Positions 1 through 8,610 of a stretch of DNA of 64,000 nucleotides are shown piece after piece. The notes under the pieces were generated by a model that was not told where the DNA came from, did no database searches, and saw nothing but the letters and a program-made list of their open reading frames with translations. Source of the DNA: Candidatus Gastranaerophilales bacterium (lineage in GTDB: Bacteria > Cyanobacteriota > Vampirovibrionia > Gastranaerophilales > Gastranaerophilaceae); the NCBI GenBank assembly GCA_944323425.1, contig CALUSL010000008.1, forward strand, positions 1 to 64,000. The letters run 5' to 3'. Position 1 is the stretch's first letter. Each line of letters begins with the position of its first letter. Position numbers and translations under genes: made by a program.

Positions 1-49
1 CATCCCTTTCACGGATGCGACAGGGGTTCAAATCCCCTTGGGAGTACCA
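1..49 (+). tRNA. tRNA-Glu (TTC), 3' part only
   Basis: The window begins inside a tRNA gene. The visible part has an anticodon stem catcc/ggatg around a 7-base loop with anticodon TTC, a T-arm aggggttcaaatcccct, an acceptor 3' strand tgggagt, discriminator A and an encoded CCA at 47-49. Anticodon TTC reads glutamate codons. The D-arm and acceptor 5' strand lie before base 1, so acceptor pairing cannot be checked. Confidence 0.9.
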
Positions 50-78
50 TTTTAAAAGAGCCGAAAGGCTCTTTTTTT
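45..78 (+). repeat. 34-bp direct repeat, left copy (tRNA 3' end plus terminator)
   Basis: Bases 45-78, covering the last five tRNA bases, a short spacer and the whole terminator, are repeated without mismatch at 1280-1313. A direct repeat that includes a tRNA 3' end is the usual footprint of tyrosine-recombinase integration. No integrase is visible in the 1.2 kb between the copies, so an att role is only inferred. Confidence 0.6.
54..78 (+). terminator. Rho-independent terminator of tRNA-Glu
   Basis: A 9-bp perfect stem (aaaagagcc / ggctctttt) with a GAAA tetraloop runs into seven Ts. It starts five bases after the tRNA CCA end. The same hairpin recurs at 1289-1313. Confidence 0.9.
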
Positions 79-357
79 ATGAATATACTTGTCATCCATA
101 CTATAACCGTCGCTTTAAATTGTTTATATGTGATGCTGTAATTAGCTCTGTTTTCTAGTCACTAAATTACATAAGTTTATCTGATTCTTCTGTGATAATA
201 ATTAATGAGTCATTTCCATCAGTAACAGGTGTTATTTTTTGTATATGGTTTGTTGTAACTTTTTTAATAAATCTTTGCCGGTTAATTACAGAGGCTTTGT
301 TTTTATCTAAAATGAAAAAATATCAATAAGATAAAACTCCAATTAAAATCTTTAATT

Positions 358-708
358 TTATACTAATTTGCCACCGTCTGCGCATTCATAGCAATGTAAT
401 ACTATTGCTATTATGTCAATTAACCACCATATTAGAAATCCACCAAAAGATACGCATTGTAGAATACCTATCCCAAAATATCCGGTATAAAATCTATGAA
501 GACCCAAAATTCCACCAAATATTGCTAATATAAGAGTAACTAGCCAGCTTCTGTTCCTAACATTTACTCCATTCATTGTGTTGGAATTTACTATGGTTAT
601 ATTTCCTTGATTGTGTGCTGCTTGTCCATAATTTCCTACAGCACAGCCACAATGTACGCAAACAACGGCTTTATCATCAACTTCTTTTCCACAATTGCTA
701 CAAAACAT
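358..708 (-). CDS. Zinc-ribbon TM2-domain membrane protein
   Basis: A 116-residue protein. Residues 3-22 form a zinc ribbon with two CxxC pairs (CSNC, CVHC). About 30 polar residues follow, then a TM2 domain from roughly residue 55: two hydrophobic helices joined by a short turn with the family's GLHRFYTG-type motif. TM2 proteins are small membrane proteins of mostly unknown function; a zinc ribbon plus TM2 is a common architecture. The start is supported by AAAAGGAG just upstream of the ATG. It is transcribed divergently from the XRE regulator at 867, so the two may be co-regulated through the shared intergenic region. Both lie between the 34-bp repeats and may be cargo of a small integrated element. 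Confidence 0.85.
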   Translation of the reverse strand: MFCSNCGKEVDDKAVVCVHCGCAVGNYGQAAHNQGNITIVNSNTMNGVNVRNRSWLVTLILAIFGGILGLHRFYTGYFGIGILQCVSFGGFLIWWLIDIIAIVLHCYECADGGKLV

Positions 709-740
709 ACTTAACTCCTTTTACGTAAAACATAGATTAG

Positions 741-789
741 GGTAACAAATCATTACCTATTTCACATATTACATTACCTTATAAGTAAT
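741..789. promoter_or_regulatory. Paired inverted repeats, candidate XRE operator
   Basis: Two inverted repeats share the half-site GGTAAT/ATTACC: ggtaa-caaatca-ttacc at 741-757 and attac-cttataa-gtaat at 773-789. They sit between the divergent TM2 and XRE genes, where an autoregulating XRE repressor would bind. Binding is inferred from position and symmetry only. Confidence 0.4.
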
Positions 790-866
790 CGTTAGTCAAT
801 AAAGACTATGTAATTTCTTGTTTAGATTGCGAGTACTGTAGTTTAAACTTGAAATGAGGCATTGAT

Positions 867-1184
867 ATGGACTTAAAAAAGCAATTAGGCAAACGTATAA
901 GAGAGATAAGGGTTAAAAAGGGCTTAAAGCAGGCTGAACTCGCAGAAATGGTCGGCATTGATCCGAAACATCAAAGCTGTGTTGAAAATGGTCGCAATTT
1001 TCCTTCTGCAAATCTTTTAGAAAACTATGCTCAAAAACTCAATTTGCAGTTATCAGACTTGCTGCTATTGACAGAATACAACAGCAAAGAGGACATTCAA
1101 GAAGAAATCATTAGAATGGTAAAGTCAGCGGATGAAGAAACAACTAAACTTCTTTATCGTGTCGTCACAGCAATTATTATTTAA
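867..1184 (+). CDS. XRE-family helix-turn-helix regulator
   Basis: A 105-residue protein whose first ~65 residues form a Cro/C1-type helix-turn-helix (RIREIRVKKGLKQAELAEMV followed by the expected second helix and an S-x-x-E-N-G-R recognition turn). The remaining ~40 residues are charged and probably helical. Such proteins are usually transcriptional repressors, often of the operon they are divergent from. Here that is the TM2 gene, with paired inverted repeats between them. Its place between two copies of a tRNA-end repeat suggests it came in with, or is left from, an integrated element. The target is unknown. Confidence 0.85.
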   Translation: MDLKKQLGKRIREIRVKKGLKQAELAEMVGIDPKHQSCVENGRNFPSANLLENYAQKLNLQLSDLLLLTEYNSKEDIQEEIIRMVKSADEETTKLLYRVVTAIII

Positions 1185-1279
1185 TACGAAGTTTTTAAGT
1201 TAAACAGAAGTATAATTTTTTCATCTTACGTTTTTATTTTCAACTGGTGACAATTTGGTTCCAATAATTTTCTTTCGGC

Positions 1280-1313
1280 TACCATTTTAAAAGAGCCGAA
1301 AGGCTCTTTTTTT
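1280..1313 (+). repeat. 34-bp direct repeat, right copy (att-like)
   Basis: This is the exact copy of 45-78. It brings a duplicate of the tRNA terminator that could stop transcripts from the XRE gene ending at 1184. The bases just before it (about 1250-1279) do not fold as a tRNA body, so it is either an attR-like scar or a relic of a decayed tRNA gene. Confidence 0.6.
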
Positions 1314-1457
1314 TCTTAAATTTTCAAGCTATTACTGGTTTTGGCTTGTTTTATATTATTGGATATTGTTGTGAAATACTTTATACCAGGCATGTACACG
1401 GTAAAATATTTTATATGTTTGAAAATCTTATTTTAAGAGAATTATAATAATTGGTAT

Positions 1458-2501
1458 ATGATTATTAATAAACAGACAACAAAAACAATCACTGATGTCC
1501 GTTCACTTGAAGAAAAGAAAAAGACATCTTTTTTTAGAGCACTTGATGCTATATCTTTTAAAAGCTCTGAGTTTTGTCATCTTAATCTTAAACATCCGGA
1601 TTTTAAGCTAACAATCAAATATCCCAGAAATAATTTTATTAACGATATTCAACAGATAATAGAAAATATTGATAAAAATGATTCTGAGAAAATATGGGAT
1701 TTGGTGGGCTTTCAATTAAAAATAAGGGATTCCGGAGAAATTGTGTTGTATGGTTATCCGGTATGTATTGATAGTTATGAGAGTGTTTTTGAAAAAAATT
1801 CAACACATTTGATGCCTATAATAGAAAAAATAGAATCTATAGTAAAAAAGTTTACTGTTGAAAATAGAGTTTTGAGTGATGGAAAATTTGTTTCTGACAG
1901 TATGGCAGATGTTTTTACGGATATGTTTAATGCTTTGCCCGAGTTTTATTCTGTTGTTGGTAAAAAACAGCACAAAACGCATAGTTATACGGTTGATATC
2001 CATACTTTTAATGTTATTCGTGAGTGTATTCAGGATTCTTTTTTTGAAAAATTGAACGTGCAGCAGAAGTATGAGTTGCTTATCAGTGCTCTTTTACATG
2101 ATATTTCTAAGGAAGAATATAGTATAGACAAGGCTCATCCGACAAATTCTGCTAATGATGCGTATTGTATTTTGAAAAAGTTTAATTTGCCAGAAACTAT
2201 GCATTCAAGAATTTATCTGCTTATTAAAAATCATGATATGTTAGAACAGTGTAATAAGCAGGTTTTAGATGTACATACAGGAGAGAAAAGACCGGTAAGT
2301 GATATAGAACAAAATAAAATAGTTATGCAATATGCTGATGAACTTGGTTTTGATAATAATATCATAAAGTTGGCTTGTATTTTAACTGGGGCAGACCTGA
2401 AAAGCGTTAAACGTGACGGCAGTTTTTTTCTAAAATATCGGGATGCATTATGTATTGTAAGCAAAAAGCTTGATACAATTGTGCAAAGATACACAAAATA
2501 A
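1458..2501 (+). CDS. HD-domain phosphohydrolase-like protein
   Basis: A 347-residue protein. The C-terminal half has the spaced metal ligands of an HD domain: a first His in KTHSYTVDIHTFNVI, the HD doublet in LISALLHDISKE, then AHPTNSANDA and IKNHDML, with a later conserved Asp in TGADLKSV. HD proteins are metal-dependent phosphohydrolases, often acting on nucleotides. The N-terminal ~170 residues match nothing I recognise, but residues 32-36 (AISFKSS) resemble the F-K-G motif near the start of several other hypothetical proteins here. No strong ribosome site precedes the ATG. It converges on the glycosyltransferase at 2513 with an 11-base gap. The substrate is unknown. Confidence 0.65.
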   Translation: MIINKQTTKTITDVRSLEEKKKTSFFRALDAISFKSSEFCHLNLKHPDFKLTIKYPRNNFINDIQQIIENIDKNDSEKIWDLVGFQLKIRDSGEIVLYGYPVCIDSYESVFEKNSTHLMPIIEKIESIVKKFTVENRVLSDGKFVSDSMADVFTDMFNALPEFYSVVGKKQHKTHSYTVDIHTFNVIRECIQDSFFEKLNVQQKYELLISALLHDISKEEYSIDKAHPTNSANDAYCILKKFNLPETMHSRIYLLIKNHDMLEQCNKQVLDVHTGEKRPVSDIEQNKIVMQYADELGFDNNIIKLACILTGADLKSVKRDGSFFLKYRDALCIVSKKLDTIVQRYTK

Positions 2502-2512
2502 ATACATTCTCG

Positions 2513-3493
2513 CTATTCATTTATCAGTTCAATTGTTTTATTACAAATATTTTCAGCTGTATAGTTTTTATCAATTATTATTGTGTGCGGATAAAGTGAT
2601 TTCCTTGGTGCCCATTTTTCTATCATTTCTGTTTTGTAAAAAATACAGACAGTTGGTACACCTGTTGCATACGAAAGATGCATTGTTCCGGTATCTATAC
2701 TGATAACAGCTTTACAAATTTGCATTATGCCTGCAAGCTGACTAATTGTTGTTACATTTGTCAAATCTACAAAATTTCTGCAGCCTCTTTTTTTCAGTTC
2801 ATTTGCATAATCTCTACATTCTTTACCGGCACCGAAATAAAAAACTGTTTTGTCTTGTGATGCTAATTTGTTTATAATCTCTATGGCTGTGTCTACAGGC
2901 ATGTCCTTTGCTTTTTGTTTGCTTACTGTACAAAGCCCGATAATTTCTTTTTCCGAAAACTGTTTTTTAATTTTTTCAATCAGTTCATCATTCTCCTGAT
3001 TCGGCTGATATTTAATGGGTAGTATCTCACCGTTTTTTCCGGTGAGAGTTCTTATGAAATCACCGTTAATGTCCTGCATATGTACAAGTTCATTTTTTCT
3101 TTCCCAATGAATATCTGTCAGAAGCCATTTGAAGATTTTGTTTGGACCGGAGATTCTTTTTCGGGAATTTAAAAGAGTGGAAATTAATATTCCTCTTTCA
3201 TTATCATACATAATAAATGAGGCATAAATTTTGTTTTTGTATTTACAGCCAATTACGAATTTTAATAAACCTAAAAGACCTTTATTTTCTCCTTTTTTAT
3301 CAAAGTATATTGCTTCATCAACACAGTATTGATATTTTGCTGCTTCATAGAAAGATTTGTCTACGAGCATTACTGTTTTTGAGTCCGGATAGTTAAGTTT
3401 TATGTTTTGACATAACGTATTGGTCAACAAAACATCACCAAAATATGAAAGGTTTATTATTAGAAATATTTTTTGATTTTCTCTGTTTTGCAT
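2513..3493 (-). CDS. Glycosyltransferase family 9 (heptosyltransferase-like)
   Basis: A 326-residue cytosolic enzyme with two Rossmann-like halves. The N-terminal half begins with the family pattern (IINLSYFGDVLLTNTLCQNI). The C-terminal half carries the GT9 nucleotide-sugar signature SIDTGTMHLSYATGVPTVCI. GT9 enzymes transfer heptose or related sugars to the lipopolysaccharide core or other envelope glycans, which suggests an outer membrane, though the sugar and acceptor cannot be told from sequence. It stands alone, convergent with the HD gene and divergent from the NifX-like gene, so no LPS cluster helps define its role. Confidence 0.85.
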   Translation of the reverse strand: MQNRENQKIFLIINLSYFGDVLLTNTLCQNIKLNYPDSKTVMLVDKSFYEAAKYQYCVDEAIYFDKKGENKGLLGLLKFVIGCKYKNKIYASFIMYDNERGILISTLLNSRKRISGPNKIFKWLLTDIHWERKNELVHMQDINGDFIRTLTGKNGEILPIKYQPNQENDELIEKIKKQFSEKEIIGLCTVSKQKAKDMPVDTAIEIINKLASQDKTVFYFGAGKECRDYANELKKRGCRNFVDLTNVTTISQLAGIMQICKAVISIDTGTMHLSYATGVPTVCIFYKTEMIEKWAPRKSLYPHTIIIDKNYTAENICNKTIELINE

Positions 3494-3649
3494 AAAACTG
3501 ATATGTTCACACTGCCTAAATAATTAGTTTATTATATGCGGTTTTTGAAACCAACCAACTTATAAGTATAAATTAGCCGTTAATTATCTGATTTTTTTGT
3601 TGATTTTGATGTATTATAAATTTTGTTAGTTTATTTTAAGGAGAGAAAA

Positions 3650-4036
3650 ATGAAAATAGCTGTTACTTTTGACAAAAATGGTGATGTATTTCAGCATTTT
3701 GGACATACTGAACAATTTAAAATTTATGAAATAGAAAACAATAATATTGTTTCATCACATGTTTTGTCATCTGATGGCGAAGGTCATAGTGCGCTAGCAC
3801 AGCTTTTAGAGTCTGAAAATATTGACAGACTAATCTGTGGCGGTATTGGCGGATGTGCAGTAAGCGCCCTGTCAGAAGCTGGTATTGAAATTTTTGCAGG
3901 TATTACCGGCAATGCTGATAATGCTGTTAAAGCTTATTTAGAGGGAACGCTGGAACAAACAACTTCACCGAATTGCAATCATCATGGAGAACATCATCAC
4001 GGTGAAGGACATTCTTGCGGACACAGCTGTCATTAA
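3650..4036 (+). CDS. NifX/NifB-C-like cofactor-binding protein with His-rich tail
   Basis: A 128-residue member of the dinitrogenase iron-molybdenum cofactor family. The core (MKIAVTFDKNGDVFQHFGHT at the start, then ICGGIGGCAVSALSEAGI) matches the NifX/NafY ribonuclease-H-like fold that carries Fe-S or Mo cofactors. The last ~20 residues are a metal-binding tail rich in His and Cys (HHGEHHHGEGHSCGHSCH). The ATG at 3650 is chosen over an upstream TTG at 3623 because AAGGAG lies just before it and the family starts with MKIAV. No nitrogenase gene is in the window; stand-alone relatives are common in anaerobes and probably handle metal clusters. Confidence 0.85.
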   Translation: MKIAVTFDKNGDVFQHFGHTEQFKIYEIENNNIVSSHVLSSDGEGHSALAQLLESENIDRLICGGIGGCAVSALSEAGIEIFAGITGNADNAVKAYLEGTLEQTTSPNCNHHGEHHHGEGHSCGHSCH

Positions 4037-4141
4037 TGAATTGAAAGAGCTATAAATTCTAAATTTTTCAAGTTTTTCTTTATTTAATAAGAAAAATATG
4101 AGAGAATGTACGGGTAAATATAATTAAACGGGGGTATATGA

Positions 4142-5290
4142 ATGAAAGATAAAAATTTTTTAATGATTCCGGGACCTACACCTGTTCCGGAGAGCGTGCT
4201 TCTTGCAATGGCAAAGCATCCAATAGGACACAGAAGTTCTGAGTTTTCGGCAATCTTAGAAGAAACATATGCTGATTTGAAATGGTTATTTCAAACTCAA
4301 AATGATGTTTTTATTTATACATCCAGCGGTACAGGCGCAATGGAAGGTGCACTTTCTAATCTTGTCAATGAAGGTGACAAAGTTCTTTCGCTTGTTATTG
4401 GCAATTTTGGTGCAAGATGGGCAAAAATCGCAAAATCTCTTGGTGCTGAGGTTGAAAAAATTGAGGTTGAACCCGGAAAGGCTATTGACCCAAAAGTTTT
4501 GAAAGAAAGACTTGACGCTGATGTAAATAAAGAAATAAAAATAGTTACATTGACTCATAACGAAACTTCGACAGGGGTTACAAATCCATTGAAAGAACTT
4601 ATATCAATAATAAAGGAGCATGGAGCCGTTTCTGTTGTTGATGGTGTTACTTCGGTCGGAGCAATTGAGTGTAAAATGGATGAATGGGGAATTGATGTAC
4701 TTGTTTCCGGTTCACAAAAGGGCTTTATGATTCCTCCGGGATTGGCATTTTTGGCTGCAAGTGAAAAGGCATTCAAAATGCATGAAGAATGCAAACATCC
4801 CTCATTCTATTTTGATTGGAGCGCATACAGAAAGTCGGTAAGAGCAAATTCTACTCCGTATACACCGGCAGTAAATCTGATTGTTGCATTGCATGAAGCT
4901 CTAAAAATGATAAAAAAAGATGGACTGGAAAACACTTTGGACCGTCATGCAAAACATGCTAAAGCTTTGCGTGCAGCCATAAAGGCAATGGGATTAAGAC
5001 CTATGGTGGAAGATGATTCTATTGCATCTAATGCAATTACCTCTATCTATCCTCCTGAAGGAATTTCTGTTCCTGATATCAGAAGTACACTCAAAAAAGA
5101 TTTTGATATTGAAGTTGCAAACGGACAGAATGACCTGAAAGATAAAATTTTCAGGATGGGTACACTCGGGTTTGTTTGTGATAGAGATGTACTTGCTGCT
5201 GTTGCGTCTCTTGAAGCCAGCCTGTACAAACTCGGACACAAATTTGAAGTCGGTTCGGGTATAAAAGCGGCAATTGAAAATCTTGTTTAA
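4142..5290 (+). CDS. Class V PLP aminotransferase (alanine-glyoxylate / serine-pyruvate type)
   Basis: A full-length 382-residue fold-type I PLP enzyme. It opens with MIPGPTPVPESVL, typical of the alanine-glyoxylate/serine-pyruvate aminotransferase family, has the cofactor Asp in SVVDGVTSVGA, and the Schiff-base lysine at about residue 193 in SGSQKGF. The cyanobacterial members are annotated as the 42 kDa 'soluble hydrogenase' subunit but are aminotransferases. The likely reaction is amino-group transfer between small amino acids and glyoxylate or pyruvate in the cytosol. It has its own leader (about 105 bases after the NifX-like gene) and ends at a strong terminator. Confidence 0.9.
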   Translation: MKDKNFLMIPGPTPVPESVLLAMAKHPIGHRSSEFSAILEETYADLKWLFQTQNDVFIYTSSGTGAMEGALSNLVNEGDKVLSLVIGNFGARWAKIAKSLGAEVEKIEVEPGKAIDPKVLKERLDADVNKEIKIVTLTHNETSTGVTNPLKELISIIKEHGAVSVVDGVTSVGAIECKMDEWGIDVLVSGSQKGFMIPPGLAFLAASEKAFKMHEECKHPSFYFDWSAYRKSVRANSTPYTPAVNLIVALHEALKMIKKDGLENTLDRHAKHAKALRAAIKAMGLRPMVEDDSIASNAITSIYPPEGISVPDIRSTLKKDFDIEVANGQNDLKDKIFRMGTLGFVCDRDVLAAVASLEASLYKLGHKFEVGSGIKAAIENLV

Positions 5291-5310
5291 TTATTGATAA
5301 ATCAATAAAA

Positions 5311-5344
5311 AAAAGAGGTCTGATTGAAAAATCAGACCTCTTTT
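5311..5344. terminator. Bidirectional Rho-independent terminator
   Basis: A 15-bp perfect stem (aaaagaggtctgatt / aatcagacctctttt) with a GAAA loop and A/T runs on both sides. It lies between the converging aminotransferase and SLH genes and should end transcripts from both. Confidence 0.95.
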
Positions 5345-5372
5345 TTGCTTTATGTATTTTATCTAATATCAA

Positions 5373-6797
5373 TTAGAATACAATGCGCATTTGTTCACCG
5401 GGGTTCAAGCTTGATTCGTTAGATTTGCTCGGAAGAATGAGGTAAACAATTTCGTCGCCTACTTCATAAACTACACCGAATACACCGCTAACAGCGAGCT
5501 TGCAGATGTCGTAAACACCTTTACCGATAGTAACAATACTCCAGCCGTAATCTTTAACGCCTGCAACAGGCTGTAAAGAGAGGAGTTCAACTGTTCCGTT
5601 AGAAAGTTGATCACCGAACTGTTCAAGTCCGTTGCCTACAACATTTACACCTGACGCACCTGTACGACCTGCAACACCAACGACTCTTGCTGCTGTAGAA
5701 AGCGGAGCACCGATGAGTCTTGCAAGGAAGTTCGGGCTTTTGATTTTTTCTGCTGTTGCATTAGAAATATTTTTCGGGAAGTCAACACAAGTTTCTTTAT
5801 CCTTGATGCTTAAGAATTTAACTTTTACATATCCGGGATTTTTGAAACCGGGTCTTTTCACTGCAACAACTTTACCGTAAACTTTTGAGCCTGCAGCGAA
5901 AGTATGTCCGCCTACAGTTACATCGTTAACCAGTTTTGCTGTGAATCTGTCGCCGATGTTAGAATGTTTTGCGCTGATTCTGTTTGCCAGTTTGATATCA
6001 AGGCAAGTTGGTTTGTAATTTTTGATAGCGTCAGGTGCATTCGGGTCAGTTGCAACATTTGAGTTGTTCAAATTGCTTCTTAACCAGCCAACGAGATAAG
6101 CAACCTGTTCTTTTGAAAGATATTCGTCATCATTAACTTTTGAAGGGTTTGGAACCTGTTCAAGAGCCTGTGAATTTACGACTTCTTTTGTAGGAGCAAT
6201 AGCCCATTTCGGAATGTACTTGATTTCTTTACCCTGAAAATCAGGTACTGTCAAACTTCTGTCTGTTGGTACAGCAATCATCTGTGCTACTGTAGCAAAA
6301 ACTTCTGCTTTAGTAATGGGTTGGTCAGGCTGGAATGTTTTGTTCGGATAGCCTATCATAACACCGGCAGAAGCTGTTTTGTCTATCCATTGTTTTGCCC
6401 AATAGTCAGACGGGATGTCTTTAAAGTTTTTTGTTCCTTTTTGATCAAGAGAAAAACCTTCAGCTATGATAATAGCGAGCTCTGAACGAAGGACAGGGAG
6501 TTTCGGGTTAAAGTTGGGGTTTTTGCTTTTGTCTTTAATTAAAGACATAACATCTTTTACCCATGAATCAACAAGAACACTGTCTTTGTTTTCTACAGAA
6601 ATCTGGTTTTTGGATTTTTCAGCTTTTGAACCGACAATGTAGACATCAGTGTCGTTTACTGTTGCCTGAGATTGAGCGCCGAAAAATGTAGGGTGAGCAT
6701 AAGCCTCTGTTTTGGGGGTTTTGCATCCCGCAAAAGCTGCACTTCCTATGCAAGCACAGACTAACGAGAGTGCAAACAGTTTTTCGATTTTTTTCAT
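5373..6797 (-). CDS. SLH-domain envelope protein
   Basis: A 474-residue exported protein. Residues 1-24 form a signal peptide ending in AFAGCK; the Cys could be a lipobox, but Phe at -3 makes this weak. A recognisable SLH unit is seen around residues 105-170 (FKDIPSDYWAKQWIDKTA, then GYPNKTFQPDQPITKAEVFA), with flanking stretches like partial SLH repeats. The C-terminal half has a beta-rich segment (GDRFTAKLVNDVTVGGHTFA) and a Gly/Val-rich tail. SLH domains anchor proteins to wall-linked polymers, and in cyanobacteria link the outer membrane to peptidoglycan. A structural envelope role is inferred. It is monocistronic and shares a terminator with the aminotransferase gene. Confidence 0.8.
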   Translation of the reverse strand: MKKIEKLFALSLVCACIGSAAFAGCKTPKTEAYAHPTFFGAQSQATVNDTDVYIVGSKAEKSKNQISVENKDSVLVDSWVKDVMSLIKDKSKNPNFNPKLPVLRSELAIIIAEGFSLDQKGTKNFKDIPSDYWAKQWIDKTASAGVMIGYPNKTFQPDQPITKAEVFATVAQMIAVPTDRSLTVPDFQGKEIKYIPKWAIAPTKEVVNSQALEQVPNPSKVNDDEYLSKEQVAYLVGWLRSNLNNSNVATDPNAPDAIKNYKPTCLDIKLANRISAKHSNIGDRFTAKLVNDVTVGGHTFAAGSKVYGKVVAVKRPGFKNPGYVKVKFLSIKDKETCVDFPKNISNATAEKIKSPNFLARLIGAPLSTAARVVGVAGRTGASGVNVVGNGLEQFGDQLSNGTVELLSLQPVAGVKDYGWSIVTIGKGVYDICKLAVSGVFGVVYEVGDEIVYLILPSKSNESSLNPGEQMRIVF

Positions 6798-7018
6798 ACA
6801 CTTCTCCTAACTACTTCAGAAAACAATTTTTCGTCAAATTGTTCGTGTAATAATTATCCATATTATCTTTCCAATCGTCAAGACCCTATGAAAAATCTTA
6901 ATTATTTAGTCTTTGAGATTAATAAAGATAGTACTCTTTGTTAATGTTTAATTTTTTGTGGATGTTTAAAATGAGATGTTCGATAAAATTAAATCAATAT
7001 ATAAGGAGTTATTTTATT

Positions 7019-7561
7019 ATGGCTGAAATGGTAAACAGATTTTGCAGAAGTTTTCTTGTAGAAAGCGTTTTTCTGATGATAGTGGGAATTTTGCTTATAA
7101 TAATGCCAGGATTTTCAACTGTAACCTTGAGTTTTTTGATTAGCATGAGTTTGATAGTTGTAGGTATCTATAAGTTAATCAATTCTATTGTTAGACGTGA
7201 TGAAATCGAAAAATTCTGGCTTCAAATGATTATAGCATTACTTTTGATTATTACAGGGATTTATATGACTATGTATCCTTTATACAACCTTCTGGTATTG
7301 ACTATGGGTGTTGCGTTATATTTTATTCTGGATGGTATTAATTATATAACCATGTCCGTACAGTCAAGAAAAATAATGAAATACTGGTGGATGGGTATTT
7401 TGAGTGCAATTGTACAGTTTATACTTGCATTCATTATTATTTACGGCATGCCTGGAACAGCGCTTGTGACTGTTGGTATTTTGCTGGGAATTAATCTCAT
7501 TTTTGGCGGTATAGCAATGTTATCAGTTTATGCTAGTTCAATCTGCCAGAGAGATTATTAA
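7019..7561 (+). CDS. DUF308/HdeD-like membrane protein
   Basis: A 180-residue integral membrane protein with about six hydrophobic helices in three pairs, the pattern of the HdeD/DUF308 family. Residues such as SLIVVGIYKLINSI and ILLGINLIFGGIAML fit the repeated G-rich hairpins. HdeD in enterics is linked to acid resistance at high cell density; here the role is unknown. The ATG at 7019 is preferred over one at 6938 because AAGGAG lies 10 bases before it and the extra upstream residues are not family-like. Transcription runs out into the repeat-rich region at 7.6 kb. Confidence 0.8.
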   Translation: MAEMVNRFCRSFLVESVFLMIVGILLIIMPGFSTVTLSFLISMSLIVVGIYKLINSIVRRDEIEKFWLQMIIALLLIITGIYMTMYPLYNLLVLTMGVALYFILDGINYITMSVQSRKIMKYWWMGILSAIVQFILAFIIIYGMPGTALVTVGILLGINLIFGGIAMLSVYASSICQRDY

Positions 7562-7837
7562 AATTTTTGGGGGCTAATTTGAGCGTCTGTTTGTTTTTAC
7601 GGGCAGACGTTTTTGTTTTTTATTGCACCCTCTCCACCCAAAGTATGAGAAAAATCCAACTAAATAAGAATAGAAAAAGGGTCGAAAAGAGTATAAACTA
7701 AAAGAGAAACAGGGAACATGAGAAATTGCGCAAAAGTTCCCTGTTTTCAAGAAAAAGCGAAATCGTCGCATTTGGAAAACAAGGTGAAAAAGCACCATTG
7801 TAAAAAATTGAAAAGTGAATAGAACCAAAGTCGAACA

Positions 7838-8562
7838 GTCATCCTGAAGCACAAAATTAGGAATGATACGCGAAACGAGAGATTTCAGGATCTTACAAGC
7901 GTGGTATATAGTAAAAAACGCCGAGCCAGTAAGATGCTGAACACAGACGATGATAATGGAGCTCCAAAATTATCGCTTCAGCATGACATGGCGTGTAGAT
8001 TGTAGAGACATGCGGCGCCGGCTGACTGGATTGCTTCGCGCCTTTCAGGCACTGTCTTGGATTTCCTTCTCGCTCAGCTCTGCCGCTCATTTGGCTTCGC
8101 CAGTACTCGCTTCGAGCTTCGCTCCCCGGGTTTCACCCGTCCGGAAATCCGCCGCAATGACGGAGAAAAAATGCGACAAGTAGTGCGTCATTGCGAGGGA
8201 GTCCGAAGGACGACCGCGGCAATCCATAAAAACATCTCAAGGTGTCATCCTGAACTAGTTTCAGGATCTTACGGACGCGAAAGGTAGCGCAAAACACCAA
8301 GTAGGTAAGATGCTGAATACAGACGATAATAATGGCGCTCCGGAATTAGCGCTTCAGCATGACATGGCGTATAGATTGTAAAAACAAGCGACACTGACAG
8401 ACCGGATTGTTTCGTGCCTTTCAGGCACTCTCAATGACGGCGAACGAAAGCGCAAAATGACACGTCATTGCGAGCGAACGGAGTGAGCGCGGCAATCCAT
8501 AAAAACAACCCAAAGTGCTATAAAAACAACCAAGTGTCATCCTGAACTTGTTTCAGGATCTT
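7838..8562. repeat. Mosaic of interspersed repeats (three families)
   Basis: This stretch has no supported gene and is visibly richer in G+C than its neighbours. Family a is the short palindrome GTCATCCTGAAC/GTTTCAGGATCTT at 8244-8270 and 8536-8562, plus a copy at 7838-7894 whose arms are separated by a longer insert. Family b is an 82-base unit at 7929-8010 and 8305-8386, beginning gtaagatgctgaa and ending in gattgta(g/a)a(g/a)aca. Family c begins cgtcattgcgag and ends gcggcaatccataaaaaca at 8186-8234 and 8463-8507. A further block at about 8022-8163 ends aaatccgccgcaatgacgg and has a relative near 47.3 kb. Such mobile palindromic elements are common in bacterial genomes; the ORFs through them look fortuitous. 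Confidence 0.8.
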
Positions 8563-8610
8563 GCACGCAAGGAGTATAGCATAAACTCAGAGATAGAATC
8601 GTGATTTTAT

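Noticed and set aside
1250-1284. tRNA-like end (ggttccaat ... ggctacca) before the right 34-bp repeat
   Set aside because: The T-stem and acceptor spacing do not fit a tRNA and no matching 5' part is present.
7950-8287. Plus-strand open frames through the repeat mosaic
   Set aside because: They follow the repeat units, lack ribosome sites and have no family-like composition.
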